Numbered from the stretch's first letter, positions 18,023 to 26,713 are shown. The stretch: 64,000 nt of DNA from Segniliparus rugosus ATCC BAA-974 (GCF_000185725.2 NZ_KI391953.1:1170750-1234749), one strand, 5' to 3'. Translations and numbers: made by a program. The notes: generated by a model from the letters alone, not told the origin.

Positions 18023-18040
18023 CCGGCGGGGCTGATCGCT

Positions 18041-18943
18041 TTAGAGTTCGGCGAAGGCCTCCCACAAAGCCTCGTAATTGTCGGCGCGGCGATGGCCGAG
18101 GCCGAGGAAGTCGTCTCGGACGATGACCTCGTCCACGCCCTCCTCCTTCCACACTGCGACCGCCTCGGCGATCTGCCGAGGGGAGCCCGAGATTCCTGGC
18201 ATATCGCGGGTGCGCGCTTGGAACGCCCGCACGTGCGCGGGCTCGTCGTCGAGGAGGAACCATGCCTGGGTGGAGCGGCGCACCGACTCGGGGTCGCGTC
18301 CGAGCCGTTCGCAAGCGGCTTCGAGCGGCTCGGCGGCTTTGCGGAACTCGCCCGGTTTGCTCCACGTGTTCCACTCGTCGGCGTGCTGCGCGACGAGCCC
18401 GAGCATCCGGGGGCCGGAGGCTCCGACGAGGATCGGCAGGTTCTCCTGGATCGGCTTCGGCTCGTTCACGGCGACGTTGAGCCGGTAGTACTGGCCGTCG
18501 AAGGTCGTGGCCGTCTGCGTGAGCAAGCCCTTGATCACCTGTAGGCCCTCGGCGAACCGGTCCACCCGCTCTTTGGGGCTCCCGAGCGCGATGCCGTACG
18601 CGGCATGCTCGTTTTCCTGCCAGCCCGCGCCGATCCCGAGGGTGAGCCTGCCGCCTGAGATCTGGTCGACGCCGCTCGCCCAGTTCGCGAGCACGGCGGG
18701 GTGCCGGTATGTCATCGAGAGCACCATCGTGCTGAGCCGCACCCGTGTGGTCGCGGCAGCGAGGGCCGCGAGCAGGGCGGTGGCCTCGAGCGTCGGCCGC
18801 CCCGGATCGATCGCGGTGGCGGTGCGGGGCATGAAGTGGTCGGCGAGGTAGAAGCTGTGCCATCCTCCGGAGTCGGCGAGCTGGGCGAGGTCGAGCAGAT
18901 CGGGCCAGGATTGGGCCGTGGAGGCCCAGACGGAGAAGCGCAT
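18041..18943 (-). CDS. Luciferase-like (LLM class) F420-dependent oxidoreductase
   Basis: The 300-residue protein has the bacterial luciferase-like TIM-barrel pattern: WHSFYLADHFMPR near residue 28, TTRVRLSTMVLSMTYRHPAV near residue 65, then ISGGRLTLGIGAGWQENEH near residue 95 and LPILVGASGPRMLGLVAQHA near residue 168. The GIGAGW segment and the substrate-domain pattern are typical of F420-dependent enzymes that are abundant in mycobacteria. The electron acceptor is not readable. It converges on the flotillin gene and is divergent from the monooxygenase at 19136, with about 190 bases between them. Confidence 0.9.
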   Translation of the reverse strand: MRFSVWASTAQSWPDLLDLAQLADSGGWHSFYLADHFMPRTATAIDPGRPTLEATALLAALAAATTRVRLSTMVLSMTYRHPAVLANWASGVDQISGGRLTLGIGAGWQENEHAAYGIALGSPKERVDRFAEGLQVIKGLLTQTATTFDGQYYRLNVAVNEPKPIQENLPILVGASGPRMLGLVAQHADEWNTWSKPGEFRKAAEPLEAACERLGRDPESVRRSTQAWFLLDDEPAHVRAFQARTRDMPGISGSPRQIAEAVAVWKEEGVDEVIVRDDFLGLGHRRADNYEALWEAFAEL

Positions 18944-19037
18944 GCGGACAGTCTATGCGCGTCATCGGCCCTTGGGCGGGGGAGCGGGTTCCGCGCGCGG
19001 GACGAGATGTCTGATACGGGGTGTAGCATAAAGAACG

Positions 19038-19069
19038 GCACATCACATCGGTGGCGTGCTGTGATGCGC
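19038..19069 (+). promoter_or_regulatory. Operator-like inverted repeat upstream of the monooxygenase
   Basis: GCACATCACA (19038-19047) and TGTGATGCGC (19060-19069) form ten-base arms with one mismatch around a 12-base spacer. It lies just upstream of an AT-rich stretch (19071-19096) likely to hold the promoter, so it may bind a repressor or activator. No regulator gene is adjacent. Confidence 0.45.
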
Positions 19070-19109
19070 AAAAATTTATATTAAGTTTTATATTTTGGAG
19101 GCGAATATC

Positions 19110-19148
19110 GTGACAACGCTGAGCCCGGTGATCGGATGGACGCTGTGA
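19110..19148 (+). CDS. Possible 12-codon leader peptide ahead of the monooxygenase
   Basis: GTG at 19110 is preceded by GGAGG at 19097-19101 with eight bases of spacing, the best ribosome binding site in the region. It opens a frame VTTLSPVIGWTL that stops at TGA 19146-19148, overlapping GTG 19145 of the monooxygenase frame by four bases (GTGA). It may be a coupling leader peptide. The alternative is that the monooxygenase itself starts here and one base was lost after 19110. Confidence 0.4.
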   Translation: MTTLSPVIGWTL

Positions 19149-20728
19149 CGGCGGCGGAGGCGGCGGGGAAGGCCGTGCCGCACGAGCAGCCGCAGCACGA
19201 GGTGGCCATCATCGGCGGCGGCTTCGGCGGGCTCGGCGCGGCGATCTTCCTCCAGAAGGCCGGGATCGACGACTACATCATCATCGAGCGCTCCGCCGAC
19301 ATCGGCGGCACGTGGCACAACAACCACTATCCCGACGTGGCCGTCGACGTGCCGGGGATCGTGTACCAGTTCTCGTTCGAGAAGAATCCGGACTGGTCGC
19401 GCACCTTCCCGAAGGGGGCCGAGGTCAAGCAGTACATCGAGCATTGCGCGGACAAATACCGGCTGCGCTCGCACCTGCGGCTGAACACCGAAGTGCTCGC
19501 CAGGGCCTGGGACGAGGACAACCATCTGTGGCGGTTGAGCATCGCGGACGGCTCCGAGGTCACCGCGCGCTATGTCATCACGGCGGTCGGCGCGTTCGTC
19601 GAGCCGAAAGTGCCCGACATCAAGGGCCTGTCGACGTTCAAAGGCAAAGTCATCCAGACGCAGTCGTGGGACCACGAGTACGACTTGCGGGGCAAGCGCG
19701 CCGCAGTCATCGGCACAGGGGCCACGTCGGTGCAGATGATCCCCCAGGTCGCCAAGGTCGTGGAGCATCTGGACGTCTACCAGCGCCGAGGCATCTGGGT
19801 CTTCGCGAAGCCGGATTTCGCGATCCCCAAGCCGGTGCGGTTCCTCTTCCGCAAACTGCCGGTCGTCCAGAGCCTCATCCGCGCGGTCGTCGCCGCGTTC
19901 GTCGAGGTCGGCCTGGTCGCGATCACCGTGTTCGGGAAGTACATCGGCCCGATCGCGCTGCTCCCGCAGTACGCGTGCCAGGCGTTCCTGTACACGCAGG
20001 TGCGCGACAAGGAGCTACGGCGCAAGCTCACGCCGAACTATGGGTTCGGCTGCAAGCGCCCGAGCGTTTCGAACATCTACTACCGCACGTTCACCCGCCC
20101 CAACGTCGAGCTGGTCACCGACAGCATCGCGGAGGTCACCCCGACCGGGATCAAGACCTCGGACGGCAAGCAGCGGGACATCGACGTCCTCGTCCTCGCG
20201 ACCGGCTTCGAGATGTCGCACTCGCCGACCGTGTTCCGGCGCAAGCCGGTCAAGGGCCGGGACGGCTTCGACCTCGCCGACTTCTACGAGCAGCACTCCG
20301 CCGAGGCGTACGAGGGCGTGAGCATGCCGAAGCTGCCGAACACGTTCATGGTCTTCGGGCCGTTCGCGTGGAGCGGCAGCTCGTGGCACGTCATGGTGGA
20401 GAACTCGGCCCGTCACGCGGTCCGGGTGATCACCGAGGCGCGCCGTCGCGGGGCGACTGCGGTGGAGGTGACGGCGGAGGCGAACCGGAGGTTCAACGAC
20501 TTCATCCGTCCGAAGGCTGCGAACACGCTCATGCACCGTCCCGCGTGCGCCGGGGCCAACAGCTACTACCTCGACCACCACGGCGAGTTCTCATTCCTGC
20601 GTCCGACGACGGCGTACCAGTCCACGAAGGCGAGCAAGACCTTCTCGCTGGACGACTACTCGTACCGGGCCCTTGAGGCGAAGGTCGCGCTTGTCGAGGA
20701 GCCGCAGACCGAGGCGGTCAGCTCCTAA
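19136..20728 (+). CDS. Flavin-containing monooxygenase, Baeyer-Villiger type
   Basis: The 530-residue protein has two dinucleotide-binding motifs, GGGFGGLGAA near residue 25 for FAD and VIGTGATSVQMI near residue 190 for NADPH. Between them is FKGKVIQTQSWDHEYD, a divergent form of the FxGxxxHxxxW/P fingerprint of class B monooxygenases; the family segment DIGGTWHNNHYPDVAVD is also present. These enzymes insert oxygen next to a carbonyl or oxidise sulfur and nitrogen, using NADPH. ATG 19136 has no good ribosome binding site; GTG 19145 overlaps the stop of the leader frame. It is related to the protein at 21344 but clearly distinct. Substrate unknown. Confidence 0.92.
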   Translation: MDAVTAAEAAGKAVPHEQPQHEVAIIGGGFGGLGAAIFLQKAGIDDYIIIERSADIGGTWHNNHYPDVAVDVPGIVYQFSFEKNPDWSRTFPKGAEVKQYIEHCADKYRLRSHLRLNTEVLARAWDEDNHLWRLSIADGSEVTARYVITAVGAFVEPKVPDIKGLSTFKGKVIQTQSWDHEYDLRGKRAAVIGTGATSVQMIPQVAKVVEHLDVYQRRGIWVFAKPDFAIPKPVRFLFRKLPVVQSLIRAVVAAFVEVGLVAITVFGKYIGPIALLPQYACQAFLYTQVRDKELRRKLTPNYGFGCKRPSVSNIYYRTFTRPNVELVTDSIAEVTPTGIKTSDGKQRDIDVLVLATGFEMSHSPTVFRRKPVKGRDGFDLADFYEQHSAEAYEGVSMPKLPNTFMVFGPFAWSGSSWHVMVENSARHAVRVITEARRRGATAVEVTAEANRRFNDFIRPKAANTLMHRPACAGANSYYLDHHGEFSFLRPTTAYQSTKASKTFSLDDYSYRALEAKVALVEEPQTEAVSS

Positions 20729-20742
20729 GCCCACCGGGGCGC

Positions 20743-20801
20743 AGAGTAAGGAGAGCGGGCCCAGGCTATTCGCCTGGGCCCGCTCTCCTTACTCTTTATT
20801 T
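20743..20801. terminator. Strong bidirectional Rho-independent terminator
   Basis: A perfect 24-base inverted repeat (20743-20766 and 20772-20795) with a five-base loop TATTC lies just after the monooxygenase stop. A T-rich run (TTATTT) follows on the plus strand. Its right arm covers the stop codon of the SRPBCC gene that converges from the other strand. Confidence 0.92.
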
Positions 20802-21319
20802 GGCCGCTGTGGACTCCGCCGCCCGCGCCTGCGCAACTGGGCTTTCATGCCAGGACGAAAGCCCAGCGTGAAAATCGGCTCGAGGAAGACCTTCGTCCAC
20901 CGCAGCGGAAGCAGGTCCAGCAGCACCGGGGTGAAGGCCACCGTCCAGACGATCCGTGTGCCGCCGGAGGGGAGCGGGACGAGGGTGTAGTCCTCGGCCC
21001 ACGCCTTCAACAGCGGCCAGCTGCCGCTGTAGGCGGCGTAGCTGATCCGCTGGCCCGGCTCGAACCGCCAGAAGCGCTCGCGTTGGATCCAGAGGAACCG
21101 CCACGGCGCGCGAACCGTGCCCATCTCACGGGTCGATCCGGGCCCGTGGGGCGACTGGTCGTACCGCACGCCGCACAACGGCAACCAGGTCCACGCCTGG
21201 TCGCCGTCGAGCACGGCCCAGACGTCGTCCGGCGGCTCCTGGAAATCGTGCGCGGTCCGCAGGACGATCGCCGCCGTTTCGAACGTCGAATCATCCCCCG
21301 GCGCGATGGCGAATTGCAT
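20789..21319 (-). CDS. SRPBCC (polyketide cyclase/START-fold) family protein
   Basis: The 176-residue protein begins MQFAIAPGDDSTFETAAIVL and shows the helix-grip pattern EPPDDVWAVLDGDQAW near residue 28, followed by GPGSTREMGTVR, FEPGQRISYAAY and TRIVWTVAFTPVLLDLLPLR. This fold binds hydrophobic ligands such as lipids or polyketides. It shares the LPLRWTKVF-type C-terminal segment with the protein at 46087, so the two are paralogues. It lies between two monooxygenase genes and runs in the same direction as the second one, 24 bases downstream of it, so it may handle the same lipid-like substrate. The ligand is unknown. Confidence 0.82.
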   Translation of the reverse strand: MQFAIAPGDDSTFETAAIVLRTAHDFQEPPDDVWAVLDGDQAWTWLPLCGVRYDQSPHGPGSTREMGTVRAPWRFLWIQRERFWRFEPGQRISYAAYSGSWPLLKAWAEDYTLVPLPSGGTRIVWTVAFTPVLLDLLPLRWTKVFLEPIFTLGFRPGMKAQLRRRGRRSPQRPNKE

Positions 21320-21343
21320 AGTTGCCGGCCCTCGTCTCCGCCG

Positions 21344-22948
21344 TCACCGGGCAGAGGCTGCCGCAGATTCCTCTGTCTGGCCTGCGGTCGCGCGCGTGGA
21401 ATACGCGTAGTCGTCCGCCGGGAACTCTCGCGAGGCCTTGTGCGCCTGCCAGATCGTGGTCGGGCGGATCAACGGGGCGTCGCCGTCGGCGTTCTTCCAG
21501 TACGAGTGGATGCCCTTGTGCTTCTCGACGAAGTACCAACGGATGTTGTGGCCCTGACGGATCATTTTCTGGTGGAAGGCCTCGCACGCCTCGGCCCGCA
21601 CTTCGCTGCGGGTGGCTTTGCGCTCCTTCGCCAGCGAGATCGCGCGGACGATGTGCACCACGGCGTTGTCGACCAGGTCGTGCCAGGCGATCCCGCCGGT
21701 CCAGGAGTACGGCCCGACGATGATCCAGCGGTTCGGGAAGCCGGGGACGGAGACGCTCTCGTACGCTTTCATCCCCTGCTCGTGGAAGAAATCGGAGAGG
21801 TCGACCCCGTTGCCGATGACGCGGCCCTTCTCGTAGGACGAGGGCTCGGAGAACAGCTTGAACCCGGTCGCGGTGATGAGGACGTCGACCTCGTGGACCA
21901 CGCCGTCCGTCGTGCGCACGCCCTCGGGCACGATGCGCTCGATCGGCGTGGTGACCAGGTGCACGTTCTCCTGGTTGAAGGCGCGGGGGAACGTCGAGTT
22001 CAGCGTCGGCCGGTTGCCGAAGATCCCGAACGAGGGGAGCAGTTTCTCCGCCGCGTCAGGGTCGTTCTTCACGACGGCTTTCAGATAGCGGCGGTAGACC
22101 GCCCGGACGGCGGTGTCGAACACCCGCATGGCCGGACGGGCGATGAAGCCGGGGGTGTGGATCGCGAAGAGCAGGCCGACGCTGCCGACTCCGGCGATGA
22201 CCGAGCGGATCCCGTTGACGAGACCGGGGAGGCGCAGGATGGTTTGGACGGGCTTGGGGATCGCGAAGTCCGGCTTGGGCACGCAGTACACCGGGGTGCG
22301 CTGGAAGACGGTCATCTCGCCGATCTCGGGCGCGATGTGGCCCGCCAGCTGCACGCCGGTCGCGCCGGTCCCGATGACCGCGACCCGCTTGCCCCGGATG
22401 TCGTACTCGGGCTTCCACTTGCCCGGGTACACCGTCGTGCCGGCGAAGTCGTCGATTCCGGGGATGTCCACGCCGCCCTTCTTCTCGAAGAACGGTCCGA
22501 CCGCCGAGATCACGAAGCGGGCGGTGAACTCCGAGCCGCCCTCGAGGCGCAGCCGCCACAGGTGGTTCGCCTCGTCCCACTCCTCGCTGAGCACCGTGAC
22601 GCCGAAGTGGACGTGCGGGCGGATGCCGAAGTGGTCGACCACGCGTTGGTGGTAGGCCTGCACCTCGTCGCCAGGGGCGAAGACCCGCGACCAGTTCGGG
22701 TTGGGGAAGAACGAGTACTGGTACGAGATGGACGGGATATCCACCGCGACCCCTGGGTACACGTTGTCGCGCCACGTGCCGCCGATGTCCTCGGCGCGCT
22801 CAAGGATGACGAAATTCTTGACCCCCGCCTGTTTGAGGCGCACAGCGGCGCAAATCCCACCGACGCCCGTCCCGATGATGACCACTTCGGTGTCCGGCGC
22901 GGTCGGGGCGGCGTCGCGTGACGCGTCTTGCTTCGGGGTGTTTGCCAT
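21344..22948 (-). CDS. MymA/EthA-type flavin-containing (Baeyer-Villiger) monooxygenase
   Basis: ATG 22948 (MANTPKQDASRDAAPTAPDT) gives 534 residues and has AAAGGCGAC upstream; a longer frame from 23002 adds Arg-rich sequence. The FAD motif IIGTGVGGICAAVRLKQAG is near residue 24, DIGGTWRDNVYPGVAVDIPS near residue 53 and the NADPH motif VIGTGATGVQLAGHIA near residue 190, preceded by YPGKWKPEYD. The divergent LipR-like hydrolase and the SDR match the partners of MymA (Rv3083-Rv3085) in M. tuberculosis, a pathway linked to envelope lipid modification. By analogy it may oxidise long-chain or carbonyl substrates, but the substrate is not readable. Confidence 0.92.
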   Translation of the reverse strand: MANTPKQDASRDAAPTAPDTEVVIIGTGVGGICAAVRLKQAGVKNFVILERAEDIGGTWRDNVYPGVAVDIPSISYQYSFFPNPNWSRVFAPGDEVQAYHQRVVDHFGIRPHVHFGVTVLSEEWDEANHLWRLRLEGGSEFTARFVISAVGPFFEKKGGVDIPGIDDFAGTTVYPGKWKPEYDIRGKRVAVIGTGATGVQLAGHIAPEIGEMTVFQRTPVYCVPKPDFAIPKPVQTILRLPGLVNGIRSVIAGVGSVGLLFAIHTPGFIARPAMRVFDTAVRAVYRRYLKAVVKNDPDAAEKLLPSFGIFGNRPTLNSTFPRAFNQENVHLVTTPIERIVPEGVRTTDGVVHEVDVLITATGFKLFSEPSSYEKGRVIGNGVDLSDFFHEQGMKAYESVSVPGFPNRWIIVGPYSWTGGIAWHDLVDNAVVHIVRAISLAKERKATRSEVRAEACEAFHQKMIRQGHNIRWYFVEKHKGIHSYWKNADGDAPLIRPTTIWQAHKASREFPADDYAYSTRATAGQTEESAAASAR

Positions 22949-22966
22949 GGAGTCGCCTTTCCCGTT

Positions 22967-23000
22967 GGAACGCCGCGCGGCGGAATCGGCCCGGCGTTCC
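22967..23000. promoter_or_regulatory. Inverted repeat in the divergent monooxygenase/hydrolase promoter region
   Basis: GGAACGCCG (22967-22975) and CGGCGTTCC (22992-23000) are exact complements around 16 bases. They lie just upstream of the monooxygenase start and about 140 bases before the hydrolase. This could be an operator or a leader hairpin. Confidence 0.35.
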
Positions 23001-23143
23001 ACAGTGAGCCATCGCTTACGCGGTTCTTGTCGTGATCTGATACTGTGAGTTTATAGTACTTGCTGGATCACATACTCGTCCAGGCCGTCGCAACGAGAAC
23101 AGGTTGCGCTATCGCGGCCTCGGGGATTCATGAGGAGTTTTCG

Positions 23144-24166
23144 TTGTCACAGGCTGTGAGCGCGGGCCGTGCGCGGCCGAGCGCGCAGGAACCCGCACTC
23201 GTCGTCGAGCATTCCGAGAAGGCCGGGCTGGTCGCCCGCCTCGCGCACACCGCCTTCCGGCTGACCGTCCGGCCGGCCCTCGGCCTCGCCTCGGCCGTCC
23301 TCGGGTCGGTGAACGACAAGAACCTCCTGTGGATTCCGCGCCTGCTCGACCCCTGTCTTTTCCTGATGCCGCCGATCCGGGGCACCCATCGCCGCAGGGT
23401 CCAACTCTTGAACTGCAGGGCGGAGTGGGTCTGGCACGACGGGACCCCGGATCCGGGCAGCAGCCAGGGGCCGGTGGTCCTCTACTTCCACGGCGGCGGC
23501 TTCACCTCCTGCGGCCTGAACACCCATCGGCGGTTGGCCTCCGACCTCGCCAAGACCACGGGGGCCGCCGTGCTCAACGTGGACTACCAGCAGCTGCCGT
23601 CGGCGAGTTTCGCCGACACGCTCCAAGACGCGGTGGAAGCGTACGAATGGCTGCTGGCTTCGGGCAGACGAGCCGACCAGATCGCCTTCGGCGGCGACTC
23701 CGCGGGCGGCGGCCTGGCGTTCCGGGCCGCCATCGAAGTCCGCGACCTCGGGATCGGGGTCCCCGGCGCGGTCTTCGCCTTCTCTCCTTGGGCCGACCTG
23801 GACTGCGCGCAAAAAGCTATCCATCCCAACCACAGGCTCGACCCGCTGCTGTCGGCGCAGATCCTCGGCAACGTGGTGAAAGTCGGCCTCGCGAAGGACG
23901 GCCTGATCGACCCGAGCTGGTCCTCGGTCAACCACGACTTCGCCGGTCTGCCGCCGGCTTCGATCCACGTGGGCTCCACCGAATGCCTGCTGCCCGACGC
24001 GGAGCTGCTCGCCAAGCGGCTCGGCGAGGCGGGAGTCCCGTGCTCCTTGAAAATATGGGACCGGCAGATCCATGTGTTCCCCGCCGGAGCGGTCGTGCTG
24101 CCCGAAGCGAGGGCGGCGCTGGAGGAGGTCGGGCAGTTCGTCCGCTCGTCGCTCGCGTCCGCGTGA
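23144..24166 (+). CDS. Hormone-sensitive-lipase-family alpha/beta hydrolase (LipR-like)
   Basis: The TTG at 23144 is chosen because GAGGAG stands six bases upstream; an upstream ATG at 23060 has no such signal. The 340-residue enzyme carries the oxyanion-hole HGGGFTSCG near residue 115, the nucleophile elbow GGDSAGGGLAF near residue 187, an Asp-containing segment VGSTECLLPDAELLA near residue 275 and the catalytic His in WDRQIHVFPAG near residue 308. This is the HSL (family IV) esterase/lipase pattern, as in M. tuberculosis LipR beside mymA. It is divergent from the monooxygenase and 54 bases upstream of the SDR gene, with which it probably forms an operon. Confidence 0.88.
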   Translation: MSQAVSAGRARPSAQEPALVVEHSEKAGLVARLAHTAFRLTVRPALGLASAVLGSVNDKNLLWIPRLLDPCLFLMPPIRGTHRRRVQLLNCRAEWVWHDGTPDPGSSQGPVVLYFHGGGFTSCGLNTHRRLASDLAKTTGAAVLNVDYQQLPSASFADTLQDAVEAYEWLLASGRRADQIAFGGDSAGGGLAFRAAIEVRDLGIGVPGAVFAFSPWADLDCAQKAIHPNHRLDPLLSAQILGNVVKVGLAKDGLIDPSWSSVNHDFAGLPPASIHVGSTECLLPDAELLAKRLGEAGVPCSLKIWDRQIHVFPAGAVVLPEARAALEEVGQFVRSSLASA

Positions 24167-24220
24167 AGCGGTCCCCGTTGTTCTCCCCGTTCGCCGCAAT
24201 CAGATCAGAGGAAGTGTTGT

Positions 24221-25099
24221 ATGCCTAAATTCACCCCCATCGACTTGGGCGGCGCAGTGGTCGCCGTTTCCGGAGCCGCCCGAGGCATCGGCTTCGCCAT
24301 CGCTTCGCTCTTCGTCCAGCAGGGCGCGCGGGTCGCGATCGGCGACTTGACCCTTGAGGCCGCGCAGGCCGCCGCCGCCCAGCTCGGCCCTCGAGCCAGC
24401 GCCTACGCCGTCAACGTCGGCGACAAAGCCTCCTACCAGCGGTGGATCGACGATGTCGAGAAAGAGGTCGGCCCGATCGACGTCTTGGTGAACAACGCGG
24501 GCATCATGCCGGTCGGCGGGCTGCTCGAAGAGTCCGACGAGGTCGCGTTCGGCACGTTCAACGTCAACTACTGGGCGCACTACTACGGCTTCAAGATCGT
24601 CGCGCCGCGCATGGTCGCCCGAGGTCGGGGCCATATCGTCAACATCACGTCGGCGGCGGGCAAGATCCACTCCGGCGGACTGGCCTCCTACGTGGCCTCC
24701 AAACACGCCGCGACGGGCCTGGCGCGCAGCTTCCGCGAAGAGCTGCTCGGCTCCGGGGTGTCGGTCAGCGCCGTGCTGCCCGCTGCGATCAAGACGCAGC
24801 TGGTGGACGGCATCCGGGCGAACTTCCTCGAGCGCATCATCTTCCTGCCGCCCGCGTTGGTGGCTCGGACGGTTCTGCTGACCCTCAAGCGCCGTCCGGC
24901 CTTGATCGGAGCCCCGCCGGGACTGGTGAGCCTGATGGCCTTGATCCCGTTCATCCCGGAGCGGCTCTGGCTGCTCGGCCGCAAGGCCATCCAGTGGGAC
25001 AGCCGGATGAGCGGCGTCGACCGGGAGAAGCGCGCCGAGTACGACGGCAGGATCGCCGCGCAGACGGTCTCCTCCGCAGACGGCACGGCGAAGCTCTGA
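24221..25099 (+). CDS. Short-chain dehydrogenase/reductase (SadH-like)
   Basis: The 292-residue protein has the classical SDR layout: VVAVSGAARGIGFAIASLF with GxxxGIG near residue 17, LVNNAGIMPVGG (NNAG) near residue 88, the catalytic Ser in NITSAAGKIHSGG near residue 145 and YVASKHAATG (YxxxK) near residue 158. The C-terminal extension with SLMALIPFIPERLWLLGRKA suggests membrane association or a lipid substrate. Position next to a LipR-like hydrolase and divergent from a MymA-like monooxygenase recalls Rv3085 (SadH). It probably interconverts an alcohol and a carbonyl in the same lipid pathway; the substrate is inferred only from context. Confidence 0.9.
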   Translation: MPKFTPIDLGGAVVAVSGAARGIGFAIASLFVQQGARVAIGDLTLEAAQAAAAQLGPRASAYAVNVGDKASYQRWIDDVEKEVGPIDVLVNNAGIMPVGGLLEESDEVAFGTFNVNYWAHYYGFKIVAPRMVARGRGHIVNITSAAGKIHSGGLASYVASKHAATGLARSFREELLGSGVSVSAVLPAAIKTQLVDGIRANFLERIIFLPPALVARTVLLTLKRRPALIGAPPGLVSLMALIPFIPERLWLLGRKAIQWDSRMSGVDREKRAEYDGRIAAQTVSSADGTAKL

Positions 25100-25103
25100 C
25101 CGC

Positions 25104-26627
25104 TCACACCGGGCAGCGCGTGCCTTCTGCGGGCAGCTTCCCGGCGAGGAGGTAGGTGTCGACCGCCTGGTCCACACAGCCCTTCTCCGGCGCGCGCTGG
25201 GCAGGGGAGCGCAGGTAGTGCCCGTGGCCAGGCTCCGCGGTGACGAGCAGCTCTCCGCCGACGGCTTGCGCGAACGGCACAGCCCACGCGAGCGGCGTCG
25301 CGGGGTCTGTTTCGCCGCCGATCACGAGCGGCTTCGGGCCTGAGGCGAAGTTGATGGAGTCGGGCGCTATCGGGTGGGCGGGAGCCGGCCAGCCGGAGCA
25401 GCCCACCACGAGCCCGTTGCCGTAGCCCAGCTCCCACAGCCCGAAGGTCGGGTACTTCTGCGCCCAGTCCGCCGCGAGCCGTTGCACGGTCGCGTCGTCG
25501 GCGCGGCGGTCTTGCGGCGAGTCGTTGCACATCACCGCCCAGTTCGCCATCGAGAGGCCGGGGTCGGCCTTGCGCAGCGCGGCTCCGTCGCCCGTGCCCA
25601 TCAGCGAGCGCAGCCCGTCGGCGAGCTCCGGCCACCTGGACGGCGAGTAGAGCAAGGAGCTGATCCCGGAGAGCAATTGTCCGGCTCCGGGGTCGAGGAA
25701 GGCTTGGAACAAGAAGCCTCTGCCGTTGCCGATATCGGCGTAGTTGGGCTGGGTCTTGGTCCAATCGAAGAAGGAGTCGAAAGCCGCTTCCCGCGCTTGG
25801 ATGGTCTCCTCCTCGGTTTTCACCGGCTCCCGGCGCAGGTCCACCGGGGAGTCGAGGACGAGGGCGCGCAGCTGGCCCGGATGCAGGTGCGCGTAGGTGG
25901 CTCCGAGGAACGTGCCGTAGGAGTAGCCGAGATAGTCGATCTGGCCCACGTCGAGGGCGGCGCGGACTGAGTCGAGGTCCTGCGCGGTCTGATACGTGTT
26001 GAAATGCACGAGCCTCGGGCCGAGCTTCGCCTCGCAGTCCTGCGCGACGGCCGAGATCCTGGCTCTGAGTTTGGCGAGCTGCGCCGTGTCGCGCACGTCG
26101 AGGACGGGCTGCTGCGCCTCCTTCGCGGGGTCGGGGCCGCAGAGGATCGGGTCGGACTCGCCGACGCCGCGCGGGTCGAAGCCGATGACGTCGAACGCCG
26201 CGCCGATGTCTTCTTTCGCGCGCAGCGCGAGCGCGGGCGCTTGCCGGAGCCCCGGATCCCCCGGCCCGCCGAAGTTCACAAGGAGCGGGCGGCGGGCCGT
26301 CGGATTCGAGCCTTTGAGCCGAGTCCGGGAGAGGGCGACGCGGAGGGTCTGCTTGTCGTCGGGGTGGTCGTGGTCGAGGGGCACCGTCACGCTGGCGCAG
26401 CCGAGTTCGAAGCTTTGCTGGAACTGCTGGGCCCGTTCGGGCCCGAGCGCCCCCATGAACTCGGGCTCCCAGGCGCACGGGCCCCAGCCGAGAGAATGGC
26501 CCGCAGGGGCGCTCGGGACGGGTTTGCCGCTGGGTTTGGCCCCGTCCGGGTGCTCGCAGGCGGCGGCGAGGAGCACGGCGAGCAGAGACGTGAGGACGCG
26601 TCGCGTAGGCAGTCGCATACGCTTCAT
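25104..26627 (-). CDS. Lipoprotein serine protease/peptidase, TAP-like alpha/beta hydrolase
   Basis: ATG 26627 gives 507 residues with signal RRVLTSLLAVLLAAAC, a lipobox whose Cys lies near residue 24, so the protein should be exported and lipid-anchored. Motifs are the oxyanion loop NFGGPGDPG, FDPRGVGESD, the nucleophile elbow LGYSYGTFLGATY near residue 215, and in the TAP-like C-terminal domain VIGGETDPATPLAWA (Asp) and TAEPGHGHYLRS (His). It is a second family member in the window besides the CaeA-like protein at 7148. Such enzymes cleave peptides from the N-terminus or hydrolyse ester bonds. It converges on the SDR gene, four bases away. Confidence 0.9.
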   Translation of the reverse strand: MKRMRLPTRRVLTSLLAVLLAAACEHPDGAKPSGKPVPSAPAGHSLGWGPCAWEPEFMGALGPERAQQFQQSFELGCASVTVPLDHDHPDDKQTLRVALSRTRLKGSNPTARRPLLVNFGGPGDPGLRQAPALALRAKEDIGAAFDVIGFDPRGVGESDPILCGPDPAKEAQQPVLDVRDTAQLAKLRARISAVAQDCEAKLGPRLVHFNTYQTAQDLDSVRAALDVGQIDYLGYSYGTFLGATYAHLHPGQLRALVLDSPVDLRREPVKTEEETIQAREAAFDSFFDWTKTQPNYADIGNGRGFLFQAFLDPGAGQLLSGISSLLYSPSRWPELADGLRSLMGTGDGAALRKADPGLSMANWAVMCNDSPQDRRADDATVQRLAADWAQKYPTFGLWELGYGNGLVVGCSGWPAPAHPIAPDSINFASGPKPLVIGGETDPATPLAWAVPFAQAVGGELLVTAEPGHGHYLRSPAQRAPEKGCVDQAVDTYLLAGKLPAEGTRCPV

Positions 26628-26713
26628 CGTATGGTGCCGGTCGCGAGGAGCTGCGCCCGTCCGGCGCGGCGAGCTGCCCATCGGTCTTGGTTTCGGGGCG
26701 GCGGGGGACTTTT

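Noticed and set aside
23001-23069. Operator from GTGATC (23032-23037) and GATCAC (23064-23069) before the LipR-like gene
   Set aside because: Six-base arms separated by 26 bases can occur by chance, and a shared TGATAC near both monooxygenase genes is too short to support a motif.
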